Shown: piece after piece, positions 32,871-42,980 of the stretch
How positions within the stretch are numbered: position 1 is the stretch's first letter
Layout of the letters: the number at the start of each line of letters is the position of its first letter
Origin: Micrasema longulum
Taxonomy: Eukaryota > Arthropoda > Insecta > Trichoptera > Brachycentridae
Length of the DNA: 64,000 nt
Assembly: GCA_022494885.1 (NCBI GenBank)
Contig: JAGVSM010001191.1
Location: 248,001 to 312,000, forward strand
Direction: 5' to 3'
Made by a program: the position numbers and the translations under genes
Notes under the pieces: model-generated
Database searches by the model: none
The model's input: only the letters and a program-made list of their open reading frames with translations
What the model was told of the DNA's origin: nothing

Positions 32871-33534
32871 AACACAAATTATATACATAACTCCCTTTTA
32901 TTGCAAACGGAATTTCATATGTATATTGCTTTTGAAAAATAAATACTCAAAATATAGATACGCTACGTTTCTAAATCTCCTAAATTTATTCTCGCGTGAT
33001 GTTTACGCGTTAGATTAATATAAAAACGAAAATCAACTTTTCTGCCGTTTCGTGACGCGTTTTGTAACAATAATACTCACTACAACGCACTTACTAACAG
33101 TATGTTGCCAATAATTTATTACTCGAACGCGGTGTCTATCTGACTTACCTTTTGTATACTCGTATAACCTACATTTCTTAGTTGACACTTATTGAGTGCC
33201 TTGTGTTTTGAATATATTTAAATCACATCAGATAATTTTCAAAACAAAACATCGACGTCACATAAGTTAGATTCCATTGACTCATCTTCAAGTTGATATC
33301 AGGCAGAAATAATCATGTGACATTCAATCAGCACTCGTTAAAAAAGGCAAGAATGATCAATTTGTACAGGTAAGCTTAAAATTTTATTCACTTACATATT
33401 ATTGTTTCGTTTTATTTAAATCTCTCTTTTGCATTTGTGCAATTTTAATAATAATATTATCATATTTCATTTTTGACAAGCCATGTTATTTTCAAATAAA
33501 CAAATTCATTAAAAGTATTCATTCACTTTGCAAT
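32871..33534. other. Intergenic, no recognised feature
   Basis: A few CpG-containing words (TCGTGACGCGTTTTG near 33050). No coding or repeat assignment. Confidence 0.35.
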
Positions 33535-33775
33535 CGTCATCATCATTCCCTCATGGTGCATAACGCACTTCATTGGAACACCAAATGCTGTGAACCTTGA
33601 TCATAGCTTACATGTAGGTGAAGGGATCAGTCCTACGCTTCAGGTGCTAGTCTAGGGACAGTGAAATATTGCAGCGAATTACCACTTTAGTCAATATTTC
33701 ACGTCGACCTTGCAAGGCATCGAACCTGGCACCTGAAGTATGGTTGGCGAACGAACTATTCCACTCGATTACCTT
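33535..33775 (-). mobile_element. SINE family S1, minus strand
   Basis: Inverted S1: TTCCCTCATGGTGCATAACG, CACTTCATTGGAACACCAA, CTACGCTTCAGGTGCTAGTC, AATATTTCACGTCGACC, then the B-box relic GGCATCGAACCTGG. The A-box end is decayed near 33765. Confidence 0.75.
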
Positions 33776-33992
33776 CTTTAGAATTTTTCCTGAGATCGAA
33801 ATCGAAAACGTTCAAACATAATTCAATTATTTAAAATAACATAATTTATACATTACAATCTAAAATTAAAGACGTACATATTATAAAAAAAGAAAAAAAT
33901 ACTCTTGTCAAAGGAGTAGGAGAATCCTGTTCCGAAAAACCTCTTCGGATACATGGAACAGATCAACGTACTCTTGAAGTACTCTTGAAAAC
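33776..33992. other. Intergenic, no recognised feature
   Basis: Only a local duplication AGTACTCTTGAA (33968 and 33979) is seen immediately before the S2 SINE. Confidence 0.35.
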
Positions 33993-34172
33993 GGCTTCCG
34001 TTGTGTAGTGGTCGAGACGCTTGACTCACGCCCGGAAGATTTCGGGTTCGACTCCCGGTTAGAATACTAAATAATAATTTGAGTTTTCTCAAGCCTGGAT
34101 TTTCTGTGTTGTAATTCACCACTGTTATTGCACTTCCTGGCCTGATGTGGTGCAATTACAAAAAAAAAAAAA
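33993..34172 (+). mobile_element. SINE family S2 (tRNA-headed), poly-A ended
   Basis: A box TTGTGTAGTGGTCGAGACGC and B box TTTCGGGTTCGACTCCCGG. The body CTCAAGCCTGGATTTTCTGT, GTAATTCACCACTGTTATTG and CCTGGCCTGATGTGGTGCAA is followed by a run of 13 A. The minus-strand 100-codon open frame over it is an artefact. Confidence 0.88.
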
Positions 34173-34249
34173 GATTCCATTATGAATTTTTAAGATACTT
34201 GACTTTAAACTCGAAATAAGATATTAATTTATTAACTATGACTTCCTAT

Positions 34250-35290
34250 TAAATACTTTAAACTTGTTAAAACTAACTGAGGGAAGAACTTTTATAGATT
34301 TATTGAATTTATTTAAGATTGTCAACTGTACACGGGAATGTCCTAAACTATTAGCCCTCATTAACCTCAAGGTACCTGGACAAATGACTCGTCAAGTACC
34401 TTCGTTTAGTTGCAACAATTCGCGAACGGTATACTTATATAATGCTATTCTATATCGAAATCATGTACTCGGCAATAACTATTCTGAGGTTGCTTATAGG
34501 TTTAACAAAAAGTATATTTTATATAAATCAACTCTATTCAATTATTTCAAAGATGGTGAACGGTAACTTACATTTGTTAGGCTATAGTTATGTAGGTACT
34601 TAAAATATTTATATTTAATTTTGTTTTGCTTTCAATCAACTTTTTGTATATCTTTCTGAATATGTATTACGTTTGCCTACCATGCAAGAAATCTCGAGTT
34701 CGGATCCCAACATGATCGATATGAAAGATTAATTTATAAGGGTGTTTTCATACCGGAATATTTCTTAGTCCCTGGACTGGTACCTGAAGTGTTAAACTGA
34801 TCATCTTACCTGCATGTAACAAAAATTATCAAGTTACGCTGCAATTGGTTTACCAATGCAGTGCCCAACGTACCATTAGGTGCAGAAAGGGAATGATGAT
34901 GATGATATTTAATGTTTTTTGGGTTGTTATTTTTAACTTTTAAAAAAAAGTTTTTTCCTTTGTATTAATTATTTTATTTTGTTTTTTTTTTGTTCAATGT
35001 ACCCTATGATTTAAATATGTAAATCTGTCCTTTTTTTAGTTTACGAAAAAAACGTTTACGTTTTTACATGGCCTGAAATAATTGATTTTTTACTCAATAT
35101 GTTAGCGTGATTATTGTATGAAACTACTGCGTATAATATGTACATGTAATTTTTTATGCTCTTTCTTTTCGTTTGTCTACTGTATATTATTTGAAGTGTT
35201 TACTTCAATACTACTTATACGCACTATGTAATTTTTAATAGTTAAAGGCACTACGTGCCGTGTATATACATAATTAAATAAATAAATAAA
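34250..35290 (+). pseudogene. 5'-truncated LINE with hairpin 3' end, split by an S1 SINE
   Basis: 34264-34566 keeps a 100-residue C-terminal open frame (starts LKLTEGRTFIDLLN, contains L-K-V-P-G-Q) of a polymerase tail. The LINE continues after the SINE to GGCACTACGTGCC (35246-35258) and ends (AAAT)n. The same hairpin-plus-tail is seen at 23375-23413. Confidence 0.6.
34665..34905 (+). mobile_element. SINE family S1 inside LINE
   Basis: Head TTTGCCTACCATGCAAGAAA, B box GAGTTCGGATCCC, body GGGTGTTTTCATACCGG, CCCTGGACTGGTACCTGAAG and CTGATCATCTTACCTGCATG. The 3' end is CAATGCAGTGCCCAACGTAC, TTAGGTGCAGAAAGGGA, then (ATG)n. Confidence 0.85.
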
Positions 35291-35499
35291 CATTCGGAGC
35301 AATGTTGTTTAGCATAACGGTCCAACAGGCATAACCATCGGCAAATTGGTCCATCATATTAAATTATGATACAATCTATGCTGACGCTGTCTTAGGTTAT
35401 TATCAGGAACATACAAATCAATGCTCATCATAATCTCAAAATCGTCAACCATACCGAGTAACAATCAATAAAAATATATAGTCAATTACACATTCCTTC

Positions 35500-35720
35500 T
35501 AGTCTCTGTTTTAGCCTATCATACTCTGGGGAAACTCGGTTGGGTAGAGCCAAGGATAATGTCCGCACTCTCTCATGTAGAGATATCTCAGAAACGTCTT
35601 TTGGATTTTCTCTATTATAAGAGAGTACTACAGTTCATGTGACTCCCAAATCATCGAGCCAACTGTATTCTTTATCCGCCTGGACATGAAAACTCAATTT
35701 AACAAGGTGTAAAATCTTTA
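35500..35720 (+). pseudogene. Possible LINE polymerase fragment
   Basis: 35519-35550 reads I-I-L-W-G-N-S in one frame, like the Y-G-I-I-L-W-G-N-S motif of CR1/Jockey-type polymerases. Stops follow soon after. The match is short, so this is tentative. Confidence 0.3.
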
Positions 35721-35850
35721 ATAACGGGATAATTTAAGTACTTTTATTACAAAGTAATGGCCGGAAAAGGTATATAAAAACTAACAAAATTGGCTTTATA
35801 ATATGGGTTTTGCTCATCGAAATACTTCATCAAATACATTTGATATAACG

Positions 35851-36150
35851 TCATAATTCTATGGTGTTTCTTACAGTGGTGTATTTTTTATGTATGTGTT
35901 TGAAAAGGGATCTCTTGATTCGTAAATTCGAGTAATTAATCTCGTCATTTTTGCTAAGGGTATTGCATCTGTTGTGATCTGCTAATAATTTTGATATCGG
36001 CCCGTCAAAGGTCATAATATTATATGATCGTAATAAATAATTCGGCGTCATGAAACTATTTTGCGTTGGTGAGACGGATCCCATAGAAACAAATATGTAG
36101 AAAACAGATATCACACTAAACTTAATAATCGTATTTATACTATTTCTCAT
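35851..36150 (-). CDS. Hypothetical small secreted-type protein, unrecognised
   Basis: A 99-residue open frame starting MRNSINTIIKFSVISVFYIF, a plausible signal peptide with a hydrophobic run at about residues 9-24. It contains a single Cys and a dibasic R-I-K-R-S-L site near residue 79. No family was recognised. It lies in AT-rich intergenic DNA with no evident promoter, introns or conservation, so it may be a chance open frame. If real, the signal peptide and dibasic site would suggest a processed secreted peptide. Codon use is not distinctly different from the surroundings. Confidence 0.15.
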   Translation of the reverse strand: MRNSINTIIKFSVISVFYIFVSMGSVSPTQNSFMTPNYLLRSYNIMTFDGPISKLLADHNRCNTLSKNDEINYSNLRIKRSLFKHIHKKYTTVRNTIEL

Positions 36151-37018
36151 ATTTGCTTTCTAAATAAAGCATATCGTGTCCACAAATTAGCTTTTTTCTT
36201 CTGTCGGTAGTTAATTCCAGCTGAAAAAAAAGAATTTAATATTTTTTAAATTATTTTTTAATGTTTGAAGCACTAACTTTTTGGAAAATTATTATTTAAT
36301 TTATGAGAATGAAATGACTGTGTTATTTTATAGACGATGTAGAAGATTTTTTTTTAAAGAGTTGCCGGATGTCACGAGATCAGCATATTACAGAAACCAC
36401 AATATTGGAAGTATACTAAAAAATACAAAATAAAAAATAAATCAGGCATTTGTCAGTTAACTTGTGACGACTGTTATTCATTTAATTTTAGAAAAACCTT
36501 CTAGAGTTAGAAAACATACGAGATGTCTTAAAAACAATAATTTTCCGAAGTGTGTAAAACATATTTCATAAATTATCACTAATTTAACTTTGAAAATATT
36601 ATTGAAATTTTACACATATACAAAAACGGAAGTTCACTCAGTAACTACAAAATATTAGAAATTTGAAGGGATGTAAATAACAGTTTAAATATTATTCATA
36701 ATCAATTTTATTTTAGCAATAGTTCTGTTTCGAATATTTTCCCTCTCTCTAAATCCACACATAAACCTCCAGTTTTAACCCCCTATCTTATTTTTTAGCG
36801 ATACCCACTCTACACTCGTCGTGTTAATTTCATATATATACATACAATGTTAGTTTGTAATTAACCCTGATAAAGACATAGTGTTTTGCCGAAACTAGTT
36901 GGTAATTAAATTTTAAAATCATAAAGTGGTTCATACAAAAACAAAGTTATTTCATTGTAATAAATCGAATTCAATAATTAATCAAATCAGTGGTATACCA
37001 TAAGCACGATTTAATGGG
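36151..37018. other. Intergenic, possible retroelement tail
   Basis: 36866-36910 (CCTGATAAAGACATAGTG, TTTTGCCGAAACTAG, TTGGTAATTAA) resembles a 3'-UTR motif seen in CR1- or Penelope-type retroelements (C-T-G-A-x-G-A-x-G..G-C-C-G-A-A-A-C). The remainder is unassigned. Confidence 0.3.
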
Positions 37019-37660
37019 TCAAGAAATGGTACAAGATCTTGCCTAAAATTTGAGTCAGCAAATGTTGTGTCGTGTAATACACAAATTGGGTAAAATCTTT
37101 GGTCAAGTTCATAAAAATTTGAACACCTCTTATTTTTCAACAAACATTTGAACCAAGATCTGCACACATTTTTGCACACTACACGCTCACATCCCCCCAC
37201 TGTAATACTGATAACTGTCACTTTCAACTGTCAACGCGTATTTGTTGTTGCTCGTGTTACTTTGTTTATCCTCGATCTTATTTGTTTTACAACACTTTTT
37301 CACTTCACGCTCGCGTTTCTTTTCTAGAAGTACTGATTTTTAATAAGGTTCATGATCCATGTTATATTTATAACTTTTATGTTGATTGTTGGTCGCATAA
37401 TAATATACTTCCAGCAGTCGCGTCGGCGTAGTCACAAGATAGCTTGCTTTATCAATAGTGAAACTGACCGTTATCTGTCATGGCATCAAAAACGTCTACG
37501 CACAATTGTGCGTAAGTATGCACAGTACGAAGACAACTTTTTTTTTGAATATTTTCAATCCCAGTGACTGTCCCGTGTAAAACAGTGAATAAAATGGCCG
37601 AAGATTTAGCAAAATATTTATTGTACAAGAAATTGGACAAGATCTTGTACCATTTTCTGA
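37019..37660. other. Segment bounded by 23-bp inverted repeats, unassigned
   Basis: TCAAGAAATGGTACAAGATC with TTG at 37019-37041 is mirrored by CAAGATCTTGTACCATTTTC with TGA at 37638-37660 (two mismatches). Inside lie CpG-bearing words, a Cys-rich minus-strand open frame (36982-37227, six Cys in the first 50 residues) and a palindrome TACGCACAATTGTGCGTA. An ATG in good context at 37594 (AAAATGGCC) opens a 42-codon frame that runs out of the right repeat. It could be an unrecognised DNA transposon or two opposed 5' exons. I could not decide. Confidence 0.35.
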
Positions 37661-37997
37661 CTCATGTAATACAAGCTTTGAACTTTGATTGTTACAAGTT
37701 ATATCGGTGTTTTTTTATTTAAAACATTTTATTTCTTATTATTATTAGTACATATTTTTTAGCTAACTTTCTTCTAGTGGGGAAATGCAAGCTGTTTGAA
37801 TGCTACGCGCGTTATGAATTTATTCTTTAAAATACTTGTTATTTATTCCAGTTATATGTGAAACACTCTTTAAACCTAGTTTTCTAGTTATGTACACACA
37901 CATTCGTTTACTTTTTTACAAACCCTTGATAGACATTCTAAATTACCAATAAACTGGTGTTACTAGTACGTTGGAATTTTTAATGTGTTCAATACGT

Positions 37998-38080
37998 CAT
38001 CGTCAAATCCTAATCCGCATTTAATGGTGCATAGGGCATTAGAAAAAAGTATGCAGTGTATCTTGATAATAGATAATAAT
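37998..38080 (-). mobile_element. S1 SINE 3' fragment, minus strand
   Basis: Inverted S1 3' words: AATCCGCATTTAATGGTGCA, TAGGGCATT and GCAGTGTATCTTGAT. The head is missing. Confidence 0.6.
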
Positions 38081-38084
38081 AGCA

Positions 38085-39000
38085 ATAGAATCGATGTCTA
38101 ATACACTAAATTGCGTGTCAACATGGACAAAAGAGTATGGTTTACTAATAAACCCATCTAAAACACAAATTATGTTTGCAGGTAGTCAAAGATTGCTTAG
38201 TAAGCTAGACATACCTTCACTGAATCCTCTTATTGTCAATATGGTACCACTATTCAATACAGGAAATCCGTAAAAAATCTAGGAGTACAACCATTTGTAA
38301 TAAAAAAATAAAAAATATATTTTCATCCATATGAACACCTCTGCTGGCGAGCTCATACTAATGAATTAAGCCGCAAAATATGTTTCAGTCTACACTCACT
38401 TAGAAGATTGCAAAAATTCTTACCCATTAGTACTAAATGCACCCTTATACAAGCATTACTACTACCCATTCTAGATTACGCTGATGTTTCTATGACTGAT
38501 TTAAGCTGTAAGCAACTCGATAAACTTAAACGACTTCAGAATACATGCATAAGGTACATTTTTGGTCTTAGGAAATATGACCACATTTCTGATTATCGTG
38601 GCAACTGAAATGGCTCAAAATTAGACAGCGGAGAGACTATCACTCCCTCTCACTTCTGTTCAATGTACTTCATAGTCCTAACGCTCCTATATACCTGCGT
38701 GAAAAATTTCAACGCTTATCAGTTCATGGTTTACCTCTTCGTTCTAATTCTCAAGGCACTCTCTTAATACCCATCCACAATTCCTCCTTCTTCTCTAACT
38801 TATTTAGTGTCCATGCGGCTCGACTGTGGAATCATCTCCCACCCACCATCAAAGATGTTACTACATTATCTCTGTTTAAATCACGTTTGAAAAAACATCT
38901 CCTTTCTCTTCCTTAATCTCTCCTACTTTCCCTTTTCCTTTTTCCTCTCTTTTTTCCTTTTTCCCATTGAGTAATAGTTATGATTTAAGGTAATTTATAA
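38085..39000 (+). pseudogene. LINE 3' portion (Jockey-like), frameshifted
   Basis: 38140-38200 reads L-L-I-N-P-S-K-T-Q-I-M-F-A-G, the post-catalytic N-x-x-K-T motif. 38408-38608 reads LLLPILDYADVSMTDLSCKQ then R-L-Q-N-T-C-I-R-Y-I-F-G-L-R-K-Y-D-H-I-S. Downstream, in other frames, A-R-L-W-N-H-L-P-P-T-I (near 38820) and F-K-S-R-L-K-K-H-L mark the C-terminus. The catalytic Y/F-A-D-D region lies upstream and is missing. At least three frameshifts. Confidence 0.8.
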
Positions 39001-39094
39001 ACAAATACGTTTATTTCTATTTTTATATACTTTTAGCTTTTTAAACTTTTTTCTATTGAATATGTTCTGTAACCTGAATTATAAACATAAAACT

Positions 39095-39180
39095 TTTATT
39101 TTATTGGTTGGTTGGAAGAAATTGCCATTTGGCAATAAGCCCGCTAATGTACAAATAACAAAAAATAATAATAATAATAA
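39095..39180 (+). mobile_element. RTE-like LINE 3' tail
   Basis: TTGGTTGGTTGGAAGAAATT, GCCATTTGGCAATAAGCCCG and CTAATGTACAAAT then (AAT)n. The G-G-A-A-G-A...A-A-T-A-A-G-C-C-C-G-C word set is a known RTE 3'-end signature and resembles 15888-15955. Confidence 0.55.
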
Positions 39181-39189
39181 AAATAGAGG

Positions 39190-39375
39190 AGGGTAAGGTA
39201 ATTAGTATAACCATCAGGTGCCAATCCAGGACAGTGAAATTTACTGAAATATTGCAGTGTAAACCCCTCGTTACAAACAAATATTTCATATTGACCCTCC
39301 CAGGAATCAAACTCGGGACCTCAAGCATGTCCGACAAACACTCCAAACACTTCACTACGAAGCGGACTTATCGCC
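39190..39375 (-). mobile_element. SINE family S1 variant, minus strand
   Basis: Inverted body (CATCAGGTGCCAATCCAGGA, CAGTGAAAT, ATATTTCATATTGACCC), B-box relic GGAATCAAACTCGGGACCTC and A-box relic CACTTCACTACGAAGC. Confidence 0.65.
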
Positions 39376-39539
39376 ACTTGATTTTCTTTTTCAGTATTTT
39401 TAACCTGAAAGTACCCATCGAGTCGAAAACACTCGTAAGGAATAAACCACTGGGCCTCTATTTTAGAGGCGTGTCAGGAGGTGGAAAAGAGATGATATTA
39501 TGGATTGAGGAAAAATCTTTTCTGTTTTTTTTCTTCTTG

Positions 39540-39612
39540 TAACTGGCAGGAATCGATCCAGTGACGCCAGTTTTTCAGTTGGCCGTCTAACCAACTTCGC
39601 CACGGAGCTGGT
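39540..39612 (-). mobile_element. SINE family S4 head, minus strand
   Basis: The reverse complement reads CTCCGTGGCGAAGTTGGTTA (A box), then CTGGATCGATTCCTGCCAGT (B box) and a poly-A-like run. It shares the CGATTC(T/C)(C/T)GCCAGTT.CAAGAA end with 52262-52350. Confidence 0.6.
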
Positions 39613-39759
39613 ATTTTTTTTTCTTTTTGATTCACACACAACTTAATTTTTCATCGGTATGGACACAAAAAACTTGTTTAATTATCTAGCTAAATTATAA
39701 TGTAACGTTAAAATGGTATAAGGTTTTGTTTTTGTTTATTTATTAATAGCAGTTTAGAA
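39613..39759. other. Intergenic, no recognised feature
   Basis: AT-rich filler between repeats. Confidence 0.3.
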
Positions 39760-40140
39760 TTCAGAAGGATTTTGGCTGGTTTGATATTCTTGGATAGATT
39801 AATATCTAACTGTATAGATCCCCACGATATTCTTGCTCAGATTAACCTTAATGTACCTCACCGTAACTTGCGTACCAATGTTGTCTTTGATGTGGGAAAT
39901 TATAAAACTAACATCGGATTCTTTTCCCCTCTGCCACAGATCCTCAGAACAGTGAACAAAATCTTATAAAACGGTACTGTCGATGTGTTCCTACAGCAAA
40001 GGCAAGCATTCAAGAAGAAAGTGGTGTTGTTACTCCTGATTCGCGATGACACGCTTACCATGCCCGCCTAGATTATGCCATAATTATCCCTTTGTAAATT
40101 TAAATAGATTTTAAGATTGTTCATATTAAGTGTTATTATA
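39760..40140 (+). pseudogene. LINE C-terminal fragment (family L5)
   Basis: 39772-39969 encodes ILAQINLNVPHRNLRTNVVF then F-S-P-L-P-Q-I-L-R-T-V-N. A stop is followed by TTCCTACAGCAAAGGCAAGCATTCAAGAAG. The same DNA recurs at 50340-50645 in the same orientation, which shows a transposable origin and not a gene. Confidence 0.6.
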
Positions 40141-41056
40141 TAATATATACTCACTAAAGCCAATCTGTCGATTAGACTAAAAAAAAACTTTAATTCATAC
40201 ATTGTAGATAATTTATATCTGTATTACAATTCTTCACTCACGTGGTAATATAATAAGTTTGCAATTTTAGGTATTTGAAATATCTTGTTTAAAAAAAACT
40301 AAACGGTAAAATGGCGTGCGTGCTTGAAACGCTTGACTTGCGATAAATTATTCCACGGATAAATCCCTTTCCGCATATTTTACCACTTACCTTTCTCTTA
40401 ACGTATTATCTACCTTTGCAGCTATATAAAATTATGCATTTTAAAACTAAATGTTTTCAACAGAAATGAAGATCCTGTTTGACAAAGGATACTGAAGTCT
40501 AGGCATTTACAGAAAAATTAAATATTCAGTTCGTCCATCTTTGATCTGTGACTTTTCGTAAGTAAATGTGGATATTAACATATGAAAAATAATGATTATT
40601 TTACCATGTGTAACGAACCAATCTTTACCCTTGTAAATACCAAAAATTCTCTGAAATATGTTTTTTTTAATTGTTGAAACATCAATGACTGAAAAAAGTC
40701 CGTATTGAGTTAAATCCAGTTTTATTTGTTAGAGAATATATTCTTTACCTCAGAGGCAGACTGATGCAAATCCAAACGTCAAATGTTCAACAAAAGCCTA
40801 AAGAATCTACTTTCTAATAATTTATAGCATTCATTTGTATTTTTGTTATCTTAATACATTGCTTCTTTCTCTATGAGACTTACATTTATTTAAAACCAAT
40901 AGACATGATCAGAAACTGGATAAGAAAATCAAAATGTCATTTCATCAAATTATGGATTTGCATCAGTCTGCCTCTGAGGTACAGTATTATTTTACAATAT
41001 TTTGGGTTTTTCCTAATGTTTGGATTCACCCCCTTTAGAAGTTATTTATATCTATA
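40141..41056. other. Intergenic with F1 fragment
   Basis: 40450-40510 carries F1 words (CAACAGAAATGAAGATC, GAAGTCTAGGCATTTACAG). AGAGGCAGACTGATGCAAAT at 40751-40770 is mirrored by TTTGCATCAGTCTGCCTCT at 40958-40976, an inverted repeat with about 190 bases between. Other parts are unassigned. Confidence 0.4.
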
Positions 41057-41220
41057 TGTTACAATAGAGATGAAGAGCATTTTAGAGAAGGTAAAATGAA
41101 GTCTGGTGGCCACTTAAACCAGCAAATGACAGGGCATAAGCTCTGTAAATGCCCAGACTTCTATAGTATTCCCTTCTCTAAAATGTTCTTCATCATTGTT
41201 GCAATATATCAAAATATTTT
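41057..41220. mobile_element. F1 repeat, compact palindromic copy
   Basis: TGTTACAATAGAGATGAAGA, GCATTTTAGAGAAGG, then ACTTAAACCAGCAAATGACA, and the mirror CCCTTCTCTAAAATGTTCTT, ATTGTTGCAATATAT. The central part is deleted relative to 5598-6025. Confidence 0.7.
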
Positions 41221-41499
41221 ATTTATTTATTCACTGACTACACGGTTCATTTCGTCGGGTTTCTGCCACAAGTTGGTAATTATAAATTTTCGAAAAATCA
41301 GCTGTCTTCATAAATGGCATAAAATAGTTTTTGTTTAAAAAGTAAATAAAAATATTTCAAAAGTTTAAAAAAAATATTTTATAATATTCAACTTACAGTT
41401 TTATTTAAATTGTTGATTCGGGATAAGTTTTTAACTTTCAAAGTGCAATATTTCGCAACTAGTAAAATTTAGTTAACAACTTGTGTCAGAAACCCGACG
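41221..41499. other. Intergenic, no recognised feature
   Basis: AT-rich. Nothing identified. Confidence 0.3.
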
Positions 41500-41715
41500 A
41501 TTTCATCATCCCAGATTCGACTCCTGACAGAGTCAAAGTGAAATATTTGATTTTAAGGTGTTTTTACACTGCCCTCAGCCCGTCATTCTCAGTCCAAACT
41601 GGCACAGGAAGCGTAAGATTGACCACCATACTTTCCATGAAACAAAAACGTTCCATATCAACTACAATAGGAATTCGAAGGCAGTGCCCTATGGGTAAAT
41701 TAAGAAAGGAAACAA
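41500..41715 (+). mobile_element. S1-like SINE, degenerate
   Basis: B-box relic CAGATTCGACTCCTGACAG, body word GTGAAATATTTGATTTTAAG with GTGTTTTTACACT, and the 3' word GCAGTGCCCTATGGGTA. The middle has been replaced or mutated. Confidence 0.5.
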
Positions 41716-41802
41716 TTTTTTTCGCAATAAAAATCTTTTAACATCCATGTGTCTGGAACTCTTCCATTTTTAAAAAAAGAAAATAGTTTTTTGGCATAAT
41801 AA

Positions 41803-41808
41803 TTTATT
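41803..41808 (-). terminator. Polyadenylation signal of the His-rich protein gene
   Basis: TTTATT on the + strand (AATAAA on the minus strand), about 100 bases after the stop codon. No better candidate lies closer. Confidence 0.55.
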
Positions 41809-41904
41809 TTTTTCACTATTTATAATTTTTCTTAACATACATATTGTATATAAATTTAGAAATAAGCCGAAATCTTAAAATTAAAAGAAAGTTTTTTCTT
41901 TACT

Positions 41905-42237
41905 TTAATAATGTCCGTGGTACACAATTTTCTTCCCGTGATCACTTTCATAGTGCTTAGGCTTGTGGCTGTCGTGATGATGGAACTTGTACTTCTTGTG
42001 ATGATGAGGGGACCTGACGTCTCTGCTTCCCGAGGGCACCTTGACCAAATCTGACTCGTCTCCGGAAATCAGGTACCCCGCTTCTAGAAGGCTGGTCATG
42101 ATGTCGGACTCTTCGGGGAAGACGTCTCGTGGTTCCGTCTCTTGAAAGTCCAGGTGAGGTGAAGGGTTCACCTTTGAAATAATCGGCTTGGCAGATACAC
42201 TGACGACCACCAAGATGACACACAAGATGAAGAAGAT
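41905..42237 (-). CDS. Small secreted His-rich protein, main exon
   Basis: Exon 2 of a two-exon gene; with exon 1 (44354-44362) it encodes 113 residues. The acceptor on the minus strand is TTCCACAG, ending at 42238; the stop is TAA at 41905-41907. Exon 2 starts I-F-F-I-L-C-V-I-L-V-V-V-S-V-S-A, completing a signal peptide likely cut before K-P at about residue 20. The mature protein has an acidic middle (EPRDVFPEESDIMTSLLEAG, then S-G-D-E-S-D) and a basic, His/Tyr/Lys-rich tail with two H-H-H clusters, about ten more His and the ending Y-H-G-H-Y. No Cys in the mature part. I do not recognise a family. His-rich secreted insect proteins include cuticle, metal-binding and antimicrobial types, and the signal-peptide-splitting intron is common in cuticle protein genes, but function is not shown here. 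GC content is clearly above its surroundings, which supports real coding. Confidence 0.8.
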   Translation of the reverse strand: MFFILCVILVVVSVSAKPIISKVNPSPHLDFQETEPRDVFPEESDIMTSLLEAGYLISGDESDLVKVPSGSRDVRSPHHHKKYKFHHHDSHKPKHYESDHGKKIVYHGHY

Positions 42238-42345
42238 CTGTGGAAAAAATATTTGTCAATAAATAAAAAAAAATATCAATTTTTTGATTTTGTTACAAAT
42301 GTTTGTTGGCACGGACCAAATTTAATTCCTAAGGGATAACATCGT

Positions 42346-42870
42346 TCATCATCATAATTCCCTTTCCGCACCTAATAGTTCATAGAGCACCTCATTGGTA
42401 CACCATTCGCAGCGTATTTTGATCATTTTTGTTATATGAAGGGAAGATGATTAGTGTTACGCTTCAGGTACCAGTCCAGGGGCTACGAAATATTCTAGTG
42501 TAAAAACACCCTTTTAAATAATCGGCCTCGTGGTGTAGTGGTCAGCGCGTTTGCCTACCATGCGAGAGGTCTCTGGTTCGATTCCCGACATGGTTGATAT
42601 GAAATAATTATTTGAAAGGGTGTTTTCACATCAGAATATTTCATCGTCCTTGAACTGGTACCTGAAGCGTAAGACTGATCATCTTACCTTAATGTAATAA
42701 AAAATGGTCAAGATACACTGCGATCGGTGAACCAAGCAGTGCCCTATGCACCATTAGGTGCGGAAAGGGATTGTTGTTGGCTGTTGTTTAATTAAATACT
42801 TCATTTAAACCATGTTGGGAATCGAACCCGAGACCTCTTACCAATCTACCACGAGGCAGACCGGAAGGGA
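42346..42870 (-). mobile_element. S1 SINE (minus strand), split by a younger S1 SINE
   Basis: 42346-42520 is the inverted 3' part (AATTCCCTTTCCGCACCTAA, TTACGCTTCAGGTACCAGTC, GTAAAAACACCCTTTTAAAT). 42799-42870 is the inverted head (CATGTTGGGAATCGAACCCG, AGACCTCTT, CTACCACGAGGC). The two pieces join to one full S1 when 42521-42798 (the insert plus one copy of its target duplication) is removed. Confidence 0.85.
42521..42791 (+). mobile_element. SINE family S1, best-preserved copy, nested
   Basis: Head ATCGGCCTCGTGGTGTAGTG (A box) and GCGTTTGCCTACCATGCGAG. B box CTGGTTCGATTCCC. Body GGGTGTTTTCACATCAGAAT, CTTGAACTGGTACCTGAAGC, GTAAGACTGATCATCTTACC. The 3' end is CAGTGCCCTATGCACCATTA, GGTGCGGAAAGGGATTG, then GTT repeats. 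The target duplication TTAAATA is at 42514-42520 and 42792-42798. It lies in the intron of the His-rich gene. Confidence 0.92.
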
Positions 42871-42892
42871 TTTATCAAGATTAATATATTCA

Positions 42893-42980
42893 AACCGAGA
42901 TCGAAAATGGATGTCTAGGCATTTACATGGCACATAACCAGTTATTAGCTGGTTTTAGTGGCCTTTTAACATTCCGTTTA
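42893..42980. mobile_element. F1 fragment
   Basis: ATGGATGTCTAGGCATTTAC, then CATAACCAGTTATTAGCTGG and TTTTAGTGGCC, the inner arm of F1. Confidence 0.55.

Noticed and set aside
33853..34155. 100-codon minus-strand frame
   Set aside because: Lies over the S2 SINE; the similar frame at 14792-15007 comes from another S2 copy, so the likeness is repeat homology and not a gene family.
41957..42259. Arg-rich 100-codon frame overlapping the His-rich protein exon
   Set aside because: It is a shifted frame of the real exon; the signal peptide, splice join and TATA box support the other frame.
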